Notes under the pieces: model-generated | What the model was told of the DNA's origin: nothing | The model's input: only the letters and a program-made list of their open reading frames with translations | Database searches by the model: none | Made by a program: the position numbers and the translations under genes | Source of the DNA: Actinomycetes bacterium | GTDB taxonomy: Bacteria; Actinomycetota; Acidimicrobiia; Acidimicrobiales; Palsa-688 | Assembly: GCA_021850325.1 (NCBI GenBank) | Contig: JAJZMF010000002.1 | Location: 1 to 46,225 of the forward strand | Reading direction: 5' to 3' | Length of the DNA stretch: 46,225 nucleotides | Part shown: piece after piece, positions 6,640-15,713 of the stretch | Position numbering within the stretch: position 1 is the first letter of the stretch | How the letters are laid out: each line of letters begins with the position of its first letter

Positions 6640-8516
6640 CGGGCACCGTGCGCCTCACGGTGGGGCAGGCCGTGGTGCGGTTCCTGGCCCAGCAATGGAC
6701 CGAGCGTGACGGCGCCGAGCACCGCCTGGTCGAGGGGTGCTTCGGCATCTTCGGCCACGGCAACGTGGCCGGCCTTGGGCAGGCCCTGCTGGAGGCCGAG
6801 CTCTCCGCCCCCGGCTCCCTGGTCTACCGCCAGGCCCGCAACGAACAGGCCATGGTCCATACCGCAGCCGCCTTCGCCCGGGCCCGCAACCGGCTCTCCA
6901 CCCTGGCCTGCACCTCGTCCATCGGCCCCGGGGCCACCAACATGGTCACCGGGGCCGCCCTGGCCACCGTGAACCGCCTGCCCGTGCTGCTGCTGCCCGG
7001 GGACGTGTTCGCCACCCGGCCGGCCGACCCCGTGCTCCAACAGCTCGAGCACCCCGGTTACCGCGACTTCTCGGTCAACGAGGCCTTCCGTCCCGTGTCC
7101 CGCTTCTTCGACCGGGTGGCACGGCCCGAACAACTGCCCGAGTCGCTCATGGCCGCCATGAGGGCCCTGACGGACCAGGTGGACGCGGGTGCCGTCACCC
7201 TGGCCCTGTGCCAGGACGTACAGGCGGAGGCCTTCGAGTGGCCGGCCGAGCTCTTCGGGCGGCGGGTGTGGCACATCGACCGTCCCGTCCCCGGCCCGGC
7301 CGCCCTGGCCCGGGCGGCCCAGGTCCTGCGCCAGGCCCGGCGCCCTCTCGTGGTGGCGGGCGGAGGGGTGGCCTACTCCGAAGCCAACGAAGCCCTACGC
7401 CGCCTGGCCGAGGCTACGGGCGTGCCCGTCGCCGAGACCCAGGCCGGCAAGGGGGCCCTGCCCTACGACCACCCCCAGTCGGTGGGGGCTATAGGCGCCA
7501 CCGGCACCACGGCGGCCAACGCACTGGCCGCCACAGCAGACGTGGTGGTCGGGGTGGGCACCCGTTGGAGCGACTTCACGACCGCCTCCCGGACCGTCTT
7601 CGCTGCGCCCGGTGTGCAGTTCGTCAACTGCAACATCGCCCGTCTGGACGCCACAAAACACGCGGCGACCGAACTGGTGGGTGACGCCCGGGCCACTCTG
7701 GAGGCCCTGGCGAGCCTGCTGGAGGGCTGGTCCGTCGAACCGGCCTACCGCGAGGAGGCTTCCGCCTCGGCCCGCGCCTGGGACGCCGAGGTTGAACAGG
7801 CCTACCACCTGGGCCACAGCCCCCTGCCCGCCCAGTCCGAGGTCATCGGCGCCGTGAACGCGGCAAGCGGGCCCCGCGACGTCGTGGTCTGTGCTGCCGG
7901 CTCCATGCCGGGGGACCTGCACAAGCTGTGGCGCACGCGCGACCCCAAGGGCTACCACGTCGAGTACGGGTACTCCTGCATGGGCTACGAGGTCGCTGGT
8001 GGCCTGGGCGTGAAACTGGCACAGCCCGACCGCGAGGTCTACGTCATGGTGGGCGACGGCTCCTACCTGATGATGGCCCAGGAACTGGTGAGCGCGGTGC
8101 AGGAGGGGGTGAAGCTGACCGTGGTACTGGTGGACAACCACGGCTTCGCCTCCATCGGCGCCCTCTCCGAGTCGGTGGGGGCGGAGCGCTTCGGGACCTC
8201 CTACCGCTACCGGTCTCCCGGCTCCGGCCGGTTGGACGGGGCCCCGCTCCCGGTCGATTTCGTCGCCAACGCCGCCAGCCTGGGCGCCACGGCGTGGCGC
8301 GCCCGGGACGTGGCCGAGCTCTCGGTGCTACTGGAGAGGGCCAAGTCCGAGCCCGGGCCGGTCCTCATCGCAATATCCACCGACCCCCTCGTGCCCGCCC
8401 CCTCAAGTGAGGCGTGGTGGGACGTGGCAGTGGCAGAGGTCTCTGCGCTGACGTCCACCAAGCAGGCCCGCGCCACCTACGAGACGGCCAAGGCCCGCCA
8501 GCGCCCCTACCTCTAG
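6636..8516 (+). CDS. iolD: 3D-(3,5/4)-trihydroxycyclohexane-1,2-dione acylhydrolase
   Basis: A 626-aa thiamine-diphosphate enzyme of the acetolactate-synthase fold with IolD-specific motifs. The N-terminal PYR domain has GCFGIFGHGNVAGLGQAL and YRQARNEQAMVHTA with the ThDP-activating Glu, and ACTSSIGPGATNMVTGAA. The central domain has VVAGGGVAYSEA. The C-terminal PP domain has EYGYSCMGYEVAGGLGVKLA and the ThDP/Mg motif VMVGDGSYLMM...DNHGFASIGAL. It hydrolytically opens the cyclohexanedione ring to 5-deoxy-D-glucuronate. GTG 6636 overlaps the iolB stop. Length is normal for the family. All visible cofactor residues are intact. Confidence 0.96.
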   Translation: MTGTVRLTVGQAVVRFLAQQWTERDGAEHRLVEGCFGIFGHGNVAGLGQALLEAELSAPGSLVYRQARNEQAMVHTAAAFARARNRLSTLACTSSIGPGATNMVTGAALATVNRLPVLLLPGDVFATRPADPVLQQLEHPGYRDFSVNEAFRPVSRFFDRVARPEQLPESLMAAMRALTDQVDAGAVTLALCQDVQAEAFEWPAELFGRRVWHIDRPVPGPAALARAAQVLRQARRPLVVAGGGVAYSEANEALRRLAEATGVPVAETQAGKGALPYDHPQSVGAIGATGTTAANALAATADVVVGVGTRWSDFTTASRTVFAAPGVQFVNCNIARLDATKHAATELVGDARATLEALASLLEGWSVEPAYREEASASARAWDAEVEQAYHLGHSPLPAQSEVIGAVNAASGPRDVVVCAAGSMPGDLHKLWRTRDPKGYHVEYGYSCMGYEVAGGLGVKLAQPDREVYVMVGDGSYLMMAQELVSAVQEGVKLTVVLVDNHGFASIGALSESVGAERFGTSYRYRSPGSGRLDGAPLPVDFVANAASLGATAWRARDVAELSVLLERAKSEPGPVLIAISTDPLVPAPSSEAWWDVAVAEVSALTSTKQARATYETAKARQRPYL

Positions 8517-8548
8517 GACCGGGAACAGTGAACAAGGAGCAGGACAAC

Positions 8549-10045
8549 TTGAAGACGATCGGCCATTGGACCGGGGGCAGGGCGGTAGAGGGGCGGACCG
8601 AACGCTACGGGGCCGTCTACAACCCGGCGACCGGCCACCAGCAGGCACGGGTCTCCTTCGCGGGCACGGAGGAGGTTGACCGGGCCGTGGAGCAGGCCAA
8701 TGAGGCCTACGAGCGGTGGGCGGCATCTTCGCTGAGCGCCCGCTCCAACGTGCTGTTCGCCTTCCGCGAGCTGGTCAACGCCCACGCCGAGGAGCTCGCC
8801 GGCATCGTCTCGGACGAGCACGGCAAGGTGTTGTCCGACGCCCTGGGCGAGGTCCGTCGGGGCCTGGAGGTGGTGGAGTTCGCGTGCGGCATACCCCACC
8901 TGCTCAAGGGTGAGTACTCGGACCAGGTCTCGAGTGCCGTGGACGTCTTCTCCTACCGTCAGCCCCTGGGCGTGGTGGCCGGCATCAGCCCCTTCAATTT
9001 CCCGGTGATGGTGCCGATGTGGATGCACCCCATCGCCATTGCGTGCGGCAATGCCTTCGTGCTCAAACCGAGCGAGCGCGACCCGTCGGCGTCCATGCGG
9101 GTAGCCGAGCTCTGGGCGGAGGCAGGCCTGCCCGAGGGCGTTTTCAGCGTGGTCAACGGGGACAGGACGGCGGTGGACGCCCTCCTCGACCACCCGGGCG
9201 TGGCGGCCGTGTCCTTCGTCGGCTCCACCCCTATCGCCCGCTACGTGCACCAGAGGGCCACCGCGGCGGGCAAGAGGGTGCAGGCCCTCGGGGGGGCCAA
9301 GAACCATGCCGTGGTGCTGCCCGACGCCGACCTGGGCTTCGCCGTCCAGCACCTGTCGGCAGCGGCATTCGGCTCGGCCGGTGAACGGTGCATGGCCGTC
9401 TCGGCCGCCGTCGCCGTCGGCGGCGTGGCGGGCGAACTGGTGGACGCCCTCACCGAGCAGGCGGCGAAGATCAAGGTGGGCCCGGGGAGGGACCCGGCGA
9501 GCGAGATGGGCCCGGTGATCACCGAAGAAGCCAGGCAGCGCATCGCCGGTTACGTGGCGCGCAGTGCCGACGAGGGGGCCCGCGTGGCCCTGGACGGCCG
9601 CGGCCTGGTGGTGGCGGGCCACGAGGAGGGCTTCTTCATCGGCCCCAGCGTGGTCGACCAGGTGACACCGGGCATGGAGGTCTACCGGGACGAGATCTTC
9701 GGGCCGGTGCTCTCGGTGCTACGGGTCGACGGGCCTGACGAAGCCATCGAGCTCATCAACTCGAACCCCTACGGCAACGGCACCGCCCTGTTCACCTCTT
9801 CGGGGGAGGCGGCGCGGCGCTTCCACCGTGGGGTCAAGGTGGGCATGATCGGGATCAACGTCCCCATCCCCGTCCCCATGGCCTACTACTCGTTCGGAGG
9901 GTGGAAGGACAGCCTCTTCGGCGAGCGCAGGATCCACGGCAGCGACGGGGTCGGCTTCTACACCCGTTCCAAGGTGGTGACCAGCCGCTGGCCGGCTCCC
10001 CGGGCGCACAGTGGCGCCTCCTACCACTTCCCCACGAACCAGTAG
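8549..10045 (+). CDS. mmsA: CoA-acylating methylmalonate/malonate-semialdehyde dehydrogenase
   Basis: A 498-aa aldehyde dehydrogenase superfamily member of the CoA-acylating branch (MmsA/IolA): GVVAGISPFNFPVMVPMWM, VNGDRTAVDALLDHPGVAAVSFVGST, the catalytic Cys in GSAGERCMAVS, and EIFGPVLSVLRVD. It converts malonate semialdehyde, the last IolJ product, to acetyl-CoA and CO2. TTG 8549 is proposed as the start: AAGGAG (8534-8539) lies 9 nt upstream and the protein then begins LKTIGHW, matching the MKTI.HW opening of the family. GTG 8528 is an alternative with a weaker ribosome site. A 32-nt gap separates it from iolD. Its presence implies that an IolC/IolJ-type cleavage exists somewhere in the cell. 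Confidence 0.92.
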   Translation: MKTIGHWTGGRAVEGRTERYGAVYNPATGHQQARVSFAGTEEVDRAVEQANEAYERWAASSLSARSNVLFAFRELVNAHAEELAGIVSDEHGKVLSDALGEVRRGLEVVEFACGIPHLLKGEYSDQVSSAVDVFSYRQPLGVVAGISPFNFPVMVPMWMHPIAIACGNAFVLKPSERDPSASMRVAELWAEAGLPEGVFSVVNGDRTAVDALLDHPGVAAVSFVGSTPIARYVHQRATAAGKRVQALGGAKNHAVVLPDADLGFAVQHLSAAAFGSAGERCMAVSAAVAVGGVAGELVDALTEQAAKIKVGPGRDPASEMGPVITEEARQRIAGYVARSADEGARVALDGRGLVVAGHEEGFFIGPSVVDQVTPGMEVYRDEIFGPVLSVLRVDGPDEAIELINSNPYGNGTALFTSSGEAARRFHRGVKVGMIGINVPIPVPMAYYSFGGWKDSLFGERRIHGSDGVGFYTRSKVVTSRWPAPRAHSGASYHFPTNQ

Positions 10046-10051
10046 GGCGTT

Positions 10052-10849
10052 GTGACCGGTTACCGGTTGGCGGCGTGCGCCGAGATGCTGTTCCTGGACC
10101 TGCCCTTCGTGGAGCGGGTGCGGGCTGTCCACGAGGCCGGCCTGGAGGTGGAGATCTGGGACTGGACGGCCAAGGACATCGATGCCCTGGCGGCCACGGG
10201 GGCCAGGTTCTCCTCCATGACCGGCTACACCAGTGGCAGCCTCTCCGACCCGGACGGCGCCGACGAGCTCCTGCGCAGTGCCGAGCGGTCCCTCGCGGTG
10301 GCCGCCCGGCTCGGCTGCCCCAGGCTCAACCTGCACGGGGGGGCGCTCGGCCCTGACGGGCGGCCGCTCAACCCGGTAGAGGTGACCACCCCGGCCATGT
10401 GGCTCACGGCAGCACGCACCCTGGAGCGCCTCGGCCGGCTGGGTGAGCGCGCGGGGCGTGTCTTCACCCTGGAGAACCTCAACACGGCGGTCGACCACCC
10501 GGGCACGCCGTTGGCCAGAGCCGCTGACACCATAGCCCTGGTCGAGGCGGTGGGCAGTCCCCATGTAAGGCTCAACCTGGACCTGTACCACGCCCAGATC
10601 GGAGAGGGCAACCTGAGCGCCCTGGTCGAAAGGGCCCTGCCTCTCATCGGTGAGGTGCAGGTGGCGGACGTCCCCGGTCGGTGCGAACCAGGCACGGGTG
10701 AGATCTTCTACCCCGCGGTCGCAGCGAAACTGCGCCAACTGGGGTACGACGGGGTGGTGGCCCTGGAGGCGTGGGCATCCCAGGGCTCGGCGCTGGCCCT
10801 GGAACGCTTCCGTCGAGCCTTCAGCGAGCCGGGGCCCGGTCCGGCCTAA
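10052..10849 (+). CDS. Hydroxypyruvate isomerase-like TIM-barrel sugar isomerase/epimerase
   Basis: A 265-aa xylose-isomerase-like TIM barrel closest in motif pattern to hydroxypyruvate isomerases: EMLFLDLPFVERVRAVHEAG, LNLHGG, FTLENLN (metal-ligand Glu), LNLDLYHAQIGEGNL, VQVADVPGRCEPGTGEIFY and GYDGVVALEAW. Such proteins also occur in inositol clusters (IolH/IolI-type epimerases), so it may interconvert keto-inositol isomers or handle a three-carbon keto acid. GTG 10052 lies six nt after the mmsA stop with only a weak ribosome site. Its TAA (10847-10849) overlaps the stop codon of the convergent lacI gene. The exact substrate is unknown. Confidence 0.75.
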   Translation: MTGYRLAACAEMLFLDLPFVERVRAVHEAGLEVEIWDWTAKDIDALAATGARFSSMTGYTSGSLSDPDGADELLRSAERSLAVAARLGCPRLNLHGGALGPDGRPLNPVEVTTPAMWLTAARTLERLGRLGERAGRVFTLENLNTAVDHPGTPLARAADTIALVEAVGSPHVRLNLDLYHAQIGEGNLSALVERALPLIGEVQVADVPGRCEPGTGEIFYPAVAAKLRQLGYDGVVALEAWASQGSALALERFRRAFSEPGPGPA

Positions 10850-10857
10850 CGGGCCGG
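10841..10857. terminator. Small hairpin at convergent stop codons
   Basis: CCGGCC (10841-10846) pairs with GGCCGG (10852-10857), leaving a 5-nt loop that contains the overlapping stop codons of the plus and minus genes. It is GC-only with no T-run, so any terminator role is tentative. Confidence 0.35.
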
Positions 10858-11919
10858 CCCGCGACGCTGTGGTTGCCCGTCTCTGGGCCTGATCTCGCCC
10901 GAGCCCCGTGCCACCAGGGTGGTGGGCACCACGTAGGTGCGCGGCGGTGAGGCGTCGCCCGCCTGGCGGGCGAACAGGCGCTGGGCGGCCAGGCGGCCCA
11001 TGGCCGTGACGTCCTGGGCCACCACGCTGACCCCGGGCTCCAGTACGTCGGCCAGCACGAAGTCGTCGAAGCCCACCAGGGCCACCCGCTGCGCGAGGTC
11101 GAGCTGGTGCAGGGCCGTGGTGGCACCGATGGTCACCAGGTTCTGGCTGGCGAACAGGGCGGTGGGTGGCTCCGCCTCCGCCATCATGGCGTAGGTGGCC
11201 TGCGCCGCCTGCTCGGCTGTGCGCAGGCCCTGAGCGACATGCCGGGGGCCCGGGGCCCGGCCTGCCTCCCTCATGGCCGCCTCGTAGGCGGCGAAGCGGT
11301 GGGCCGAGGTGGCGAGCGAGGGGACGTCACCCAGGTAGCCCACCCTCTGGTGCCCGGCCGCCAGCAGGTGGCGGACCGCCGCCGTCGCCCCACCGAAGTT
11401 GTCGGAGATGACCGTGTCGGCGGCGAACAGGCTGGGCTCGCGGTCCAGGAACACGGCGGGCACCCCCAGTCGGCTCTCGGCCAGCAGGTAGCTCTGGTCC
11501 TGGCCGGCGGGCACGATCACCAGCCCGTCCACCTGGCGGTCGATGAGGTCGAGGGCCAGCTGGCGCTCCCTCTCGGGGTCCTCGTCCAGGCTGGCGATGA
11601 GGACCTGGACCCCCCTGGCCCGGGCCTCGTCCTCCACGGCCCGCAGCAGGGCGGCCGAAAAAGGGTTGGCGACGTCCTCGAGCAGCAGCCCGATGGTGGA
11701 CGTCCTGCCTGCCCCCCGGCGCAGGTTGCTGGCTGTCAGGTTGGGCCGGTAGCTGAGCATGTCAGCCGCCTTGCGGACCCTCTGGGCCAGCTCGGGGTCC
11801 ACGGTGGACACGCCGTTCATCACCCGGGACACTGTCTTGACCGCCACACCGGCCAGGGCGGCCACATCCCGCATGGTGGGCCGCGTCGGGCGAGGGGCAC
11901 CTCCGGGGGAGCTAGACAT
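10846..11919 (-). CDS. LacI-family transcriptional regulator
   Basis: A 357-aa regulator. The N-terminal LacI helix-turn-helix (residues about 15-60) reads TMRDVAALAGVAVKTVSRVMNG and ends with the hinge YRPNLTASNLRRG. The periplasmic-binding-protein-like effector domain follows: IGLLLEDVANPFSAALLRAVEDEAR, DGLVIVPAG, FLDREP, VISDNFGGATAAVRHLLAAGH, and VALVGFDDFVLADVLEPGVSVVAQD. It should bind a sugar or cyclitol and control nearby genes. It converges on the iol operon and faces the genes leading to the PfkB/ABC sugar uptake cluster, so either could be its target. ATG 11919 is preceded by AGGAGA at 6 nt. A 14-bp CG-centred palindrome overlaps this start codon. Confidence 0.92.
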   Translation of the reverse strand: MSSSPGGAPRPTRPTMRDVAALAGVAVKTVSRVMNGVSTVDPELAQRVRKAADMLSYRPNLTASNLRRGAGRTSTIGLLLEDVANPFSAALLRAVEDEARARGVQVLIASLDEDPERERQLALDLIDRQVDGLVIVPAGQDQSYLLAESRLGVPAVFLDREPSLFAADTVISDNFGGATAAVRHLLAAGHQRVGYLGDVPSLATSAHRFAAYEAAMREAGRAPGPRHVAQGLRTAEQAAQATYAMMAEAEPPTALFASQNLVTIGATTALHQLDLAQRVALVGFDDFVLADVLEPGVSVVAQDVTAMGRLAAQRLFARQAGDASPPRTYVVPTTLVARGSGEIRPRDGQPQRRGPAR

Positions 11920-11927
11920 CGATGTCT
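11914..11927. promoter_or_regulatory. Palindrome over the lacI start codon, possible auto-operator
   Basis: AGACATCGATGTCT is a perfect 14-bp palindrome centred on CG, the usual centre of LacI-type operators. It spans the ATG and the gap to the Shine-Dalgarno. It could be an autoregulatory operator or a translation-limiting stem, or chance. Confidence 0.4.
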
Positions 11928-12552
11928 CCTCTCGCCTCTCGCACTGCCCTCCAACCAGCCCACGGGCCGCCCCCGGCTCACCGTCGGGGATGACTCACAA
12001 TGCACTTACCACCTGGTTTGAGCGGCAGCTACGGCGCTCCCCTCTCATACCGGTTGCCCAAGCCCGCTCGGAGGCGAGCCGAAGGTCCCGAGACAACGAT
12101 ATCCCCGTGCCTGCCCGCACCGTCAACCCGGGCGGGAGGAGGCCACGGCGCAGCCAAGCGGACCGGTCGGGCGGCCCCAAGGGCCAGCCCGCAGCGGCCA
12201 CAGGCGCTGGACCGGCCCCATCATGCCCGCTCAGCCGGGCGGCCCTCCACTCGCGCCCACCGGTCCGCCCGGGCCGGTCCGCCCGGGCCGCTCGGCGCGG
12301 CACCGGGCGCGCTCCCGCTTGGCGCCCGCCGGGGACCTCAGGCACGGTGACCACGACGTCGCCGACGCGAGGCACCCTCCCGTTGGCGTGCTGCGCGAGA
12401 GGCTCGTTCCCGTCCAAAAGGCCTACGGGTGACGGCGCTCAACCGGGGCCGGGGAGGGCATGGCTAGCCGAGGTCAGCTACAGTCACGTCGTGCTGGCGC
12501 GGTCTGCCGCCTGCCCGTGAGGGCAGCGGAGCCGGGCAAAAGGGAGCGGACC
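11920..12552. other. Intergenic region between lacI and the secreted propeller gene (633 bp)
   Basis: No gene is recognisable on either strand. The open frames here have no family-like sequence. It holds a 14-bp exact tandem duplication (GGTCCGCCCGGGCC at 12262-12275 and 12276-12289). A possible -10-like TACAGT (12479-12484) may serve the downstream gene. Confidence 0.5.
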
Positions 12553-14421
12553 GTGCAGCGAACGCTCACAACAGGGGCGAAGCGGGTAGCGAGCACAGCG
12601 TGCCTGGTAGGGCTGGCCCTCGTGGGGCACAGCGGGGACGCAACCTCTGCAAGCTCCGTGGCCACCCCGTACATCTACTGGTCGGTCGAGAACGGCAGCG
12701 TCGACCGGGCCAGCCTCGACGGCAGTGGCATGACAGTGGGCTTCATCAAGACCCCTGCTGCCGCTTGCGGGGTAGCTCAGTCAGCGGGGTACCTCTACTG
12801 GAGCATCGACAGCGGCCCAGGCACGAGCCAGGGCTCGATCTGGCGGGCCGACCTCTCGGGCAAGGGCCCTCGCGAGGTCGTCCGAGGCCTCTCCAGTCCC
12901 TGCGGCCTGGCGGTGGCGGGCAGCTACCTGTACTGGGCCGACGGCGGCACTTCTCCTTCGATCGGGCGCTCGGGCCTGGACGGTTCGGGCGCCCAGCCGG
13001 GCTTCATAACCGACGTGGGCATGATCGCCTCCCCGCCCTTTGTCGCTGTGGGCGGCGCCTACCTCTACTGGGGCGAGGGTAACGGCCAGGCCAACGCCGG
13101 GGGGCAGGGCAACGGAGCCATCGGCCGGGCGCGCCTGGACGGTTCCGGTGCCCAGCCCGGCTTCGTCGTCCTGCCCGCGCGCTCCCAGGCTGTCGGATTA
13201 GCGGTCGCGGGTGGTCAGATCTATTTTTCCGACCCGTTCCAAGGCTCCATCGGCCGCGTCGGCGCCTCTGGCACGGGCCTGCAGGACAACTTCATCCCCG
13301 TCCGCTACCGCTCGCTGGCGGGGAGCCCGATCGGCCTGGCCGTGGCCGACGGTCACATCTACTGGGCCGACAGCTCGACCGAACAGGTCGGCCGGGCAGG
13401 CCTGAGCGGCAGTCCCGCCACCGACTCGTTCATCAAGGACGCCGGCCAGGCCAACGGCATCGCCGTCGGGGCCGGGGCGGCCGGCAGTGCCCCGGGGGCC
13501 GGTGCCCCGGGAGCGGGCGGAGGACCGGGCGGAGGCGGGAGCGGGACGAGCCCCACGGGCGCCCATTATGTGAAGCCAACGGTGCAACCCGGCGTCGTAT
13601 CGCTCGTCGAGCCCGGCATCGCCAACTGGGCCGTGCCCGCGGGTGTGCATGAGGTCACGGTCGAATCAGCCGGGGCCTGGGGAGGCGATGGCATCGAGCA
13701 TTACCTGCCCCGCCCCACATGGACCGAGAACGCAGGCAGAGCGGAGAGGTTGACGGCTACCGTGGCCGTGCACCCCGGCGAGAGGTTGCAGCTGGTCGTG
13801 GGGAGCCCCGGTCGCCGCGGCGACCCGGGTGGCGGGCTCGCACCAGGTGGCTTCCCAGGTGGCGGCGGGGGCATGGGTGGCGGAGCAGGAGGAGGAGGCT
13901 GGTCCGGACTGTGCCCGCAGGGGTGGGCGGGCGTGGCCGACTGCCTCGCGGTGGCTGCCGGAGGCGGAGGAGGAGGTGGCGCGAGCGCGTCCGGTTACAG
14001 CCTGCCCAACGGCGAGGGGGGGACGTTCGGCCACGACCTGGGGAAGGGGACAAAGGGTTACTCGAGCACGGGTGGGTCAGGAGGCGGGGGCGGCGGCGGC
14101 CAGAGCGGTGACCCGCAGGGAGGCGGTGGAGGTGCCGGGGCCCTCGGCGGCGACAGCGGTACGTCCGGGAGCGAGGAGCAGGGCGGGACGGGCGGCCAGG
14201 GCGGCGAGAGCGCCGGCGGTGGTGGTGGCGGAGGCGGGGGGTGGCCGGGCGGCGGTGGTGGTGGCGGCGGAGGTTGGGGAGGCCCGTCCAACGGCAGGTT
14301 CGGTGGTGGCGGAGGGGGCGGTGCCGGGCAGGGCGGCGCCAGGGCGATAGGCGTCCCGGTCGGCAGCACGACAACCGGCGGCAGCCCCTGGGTGCGGGTC
14401 TACTACAGGGTGGGAGGCTGA
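12553..14421 (+). CDS. Secreted protein: YWTD-like propeller repeats plus glycine-rich domain
   Basis: A 622-aa exported protein. The signal peptide is about residues 1-35 (RTLTTGAKRVASTACLVGLALVGHSGDATSASS). Residues about 38-320 hold at least six short propeller-type repeats of the form YIYWS...I.RA.LDGSG...GFI (for example YLYWADGG, HIYWADSS), related to LDL-receptor YWTD blades. After a Gly/Ala/Pro linker, residues about 350-622 form a Gly-rich domain: NWAVPAGVHEVTVESAGAWGG, then long GGGGG runs, ending SPWVRVYYRVGG, as in bacterial glycine-rich beta-sandwich proteins. GTG 12553 is chosen for AGGGAG about 6 nt upstream and because the signal peptide follows. A surface or adhesive role is inferred; no catalytic residues are evident. 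Confidence 0.75.
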   Translation: MQRTLTTGAKRVASTACLVGLALVGHSGDATSASSVATPYIYWSVENGSVDRASLDGSGMTVGFIKTPAAACGVAQSAGYLYWSIDSGPGTSQGSIWRADLSGKGPREVVRGLSSPCGLAVAGSYLYWADGGTSPSIGRSGLDGSGAQPGFITDVGMIASPPFVAVGGAYLYWGEGNGQANAGGQGNGAIGRARLDGSGAQPGFVVLPARSQAVGLAVAGGQIYFSDPFQGSIGRVGASGTGLQDNFIPVRYRSLAGSPIGLAVADGHIYWADSSTEQVGRAGLSGSPATDSFIKDAGQANGIAVGAGAAGSAPGAGAPGAGGGPGGGGSGTSPTGAHYVKPTVQPGVVSLVEPGIANWAVPAGVHEVTVESAGAWGGDGIEHYLPRPTWTENAGRAERLTATVAVHPGERLQLVVGSPGRRGDPGGGLAPGGFPGGGGGMGGGAGGGGWSGLCPQGWAGVADCLAVAAGGGGGGGASASGYSLPNGEGGTFGHDLGKGTKGYSSTGGSGGGGGGGQSGDPQGGGGGAGALGGDSGTSGSEEQGGTGGQGGESAGGGGGGGGGWPGGGGGGGGGWGGPSNGRFGGGGGGGAGQGGARAIGVPVGSTTTGGSPWVRVYYRVGG

Positions 14422-14435
14422 CCAGCCGGCCCATG

Positions 14436-15713
14436 TCAGCCAGCCGGTAGCGCCGGCCGGCCTGGTGGCGACATCAGGGCCAAGGCCAGGGCCATGGCTG
14501 TCGACGTCACCAGCAGCACAGGGCCCAGTGCGCCGGGGTGGCCGCCTCCGATGGCGAGCCCGGCCAGGGCCGGTACCACGGCGCCCCCCAGGGTGGAGGC
14601 ACCCACCTGGAGGGTTACCGCCCTGGTCGGGCCCACGGCTGCCCCGGCACCGAAGCGCCGGGCCGTGGTGGTGTTCACCAGTGGGAAGATGGGCGCCGCG
14701 GCCAGCCCCACCAGGGCCAGCCCCACCACCGCCGGGGCAGGTCCGCCCGCCAGGGTGACCACCAGGGCACCGCCCACCACGCCGGCTGTGGCCAGTCCCA
14801 TAGCGGGGGCCGCACCCGTCCGCTCGGCCACCGGGCCCATCACCATCCGGCCCACGAACATGGTGGCCCAGTAGGCCGACACCGCCGCCCCGGCCGCTGT
14901 CGGCCCCAGGTGCTCCCCGGCGCTCAGGTAGACGAAGCCCCAGATGCCGGCGGCAGACTCGGCACCCGTCTCCAGCGCACAGAAGACCAGGGTGGCCACA
15001 AGCACGGCGAGCGGGCCCCAGCCCTGCCTGCGCCACCCGGGCCTCCGCCACCCGGGCCTCCGCCATCCGGGCCCGCCCCGGCCGGCCCTCCTTTTGGCTG
15101 TCCCTGCCGGGCCCGGGCTCCTCTCGCTGGCCGGGGCCGAGGTGACGGTCGGGCGGCTCGGGGCGGCCCCCGGGGCCGCCGCCCACCAGGCCACGCGGGC
15201 CAGCAGGTAGAGGCTGAGAGCGCCCTGGGCCCCGGCCAGGCAGGCCATGGCCCAGCGCCAGCCCAGGCCCTGGCCGAGCAGCGCAGTGACCACCAGGGGC
15301 CCGAGCGTGGCCCCCAGCCCGTAGCTGGCATGCAGCCAGTTGGTGTCCCGGGGCCCGAGGTGGCCGGCGGCGTAGGCGTTGACAGCGGTGTCGGCAGCAC
15401 CGAAGCCGGTACTGAACAGCACCGAGCCGCACACCAGGACCACGAACGACGGGGCCACGGACTCGGCCCCCAGGGCGGTGGCCACCAGGGCCGCTCCTCC
15501 GGCCAGCACGGGCCCGACGCCCAGCCGGCCGAGCAGGGGCCCGGTCGCCAAGCCGGCCAGCACCGAGGCTGCGGTGCCGAAGACGATGAAGATGCCGAGG
15601 GCCGCCAGGGGCTCGTGGGTACTGCGGCTCATGGGGGGCCAGAGCAGGCCCAGGGTGGAACCGGGCAGGGCCAGTGAGACATAGCTCAGGCAGGCCAGGC
15701 GGAACTGTCGCAA
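14436..15713 (-). CDS. MFS transporter
   Basis: A 425-aa major facilitator superfamily protein with about 12 hydrophobic segments in two halves joined by a basic, low-complexity loop. Recognisable pieces are FRLACLSYVSLALPGSTLGLLWPPM (TM1), GFGAADTAVNAYAAGHLGPRDTNWLHASYGLGATLGP (fucose/sugar-permease-like TM4-5 region) and YWATMFVGRMVMGPVAERTG in the second half. TTG 15713 is preferred over GTG 15758 because GGAGGAG lies 7 nt upstream and TM1 follows at once. The central loop encodes three 15-bp tandem repeats (GWRRP units). It ends 14 nt from the convergent secreted-protein gene. The substrate is unknown; sugars are plausible given the motif and surroundings. Confidence 0.85.
   Translation of the reverse strand: MRQFRLACLSYVSLALPGSTLGLLWPPMSRSTHEPLAALGIFIVFGTAASVLAGLATGPLLGRLGVGPVLAGGAALVATALGAESVAPSFVVLVCGSVLFSTGFGAADTAVNAYAAGHLGPRDTNWLHASYGLGATLGPLVVTALLGQGLGWRWAMACLAGAQGALSLYLLARVAWWAAAPGAAPSRPTVTSAPASERSPGPAGTAKRRAGRGGPGWRRPGWRRPGWRRQGWGPLAVLVATLVFCALETGAESAAGIWGFVYLSAGEHLGPTAAGAAVSAYWATMFVGRMVMGPVAERTGAAPAMGLATAGVVGGALVVTLAGGPAPAVVGLALVGLAAAPIFPLVNTTTARRFGAGAAVGPTRAVTLQVGASTLGGAVVPALAGLAIGGGHPGALGPVLLVTSTAMALALALMSPPGRPALPAG
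15031..15075. repeat. Three 15-bp tandem repeats in the MFS central loop
   Basis: The unit cgccacccgggcctc occurs at 15031-15045 and 15046-15060, with a third diverged copy at 15061-15075. Read on the minus strand it encodes consecutive GWRRP-like blocks in the cytoplasmic loop between the two transporter halves, a site where length variation is tolerable. Confidence 0.8.

Noticed and set aside
11995-12417. 140-codon minus-strand ORF in the lacI intergenic region
   Set aside because: Arg/Pro/Gly-rich with no recognisable motif and no ribosome site; treated as non-coding.
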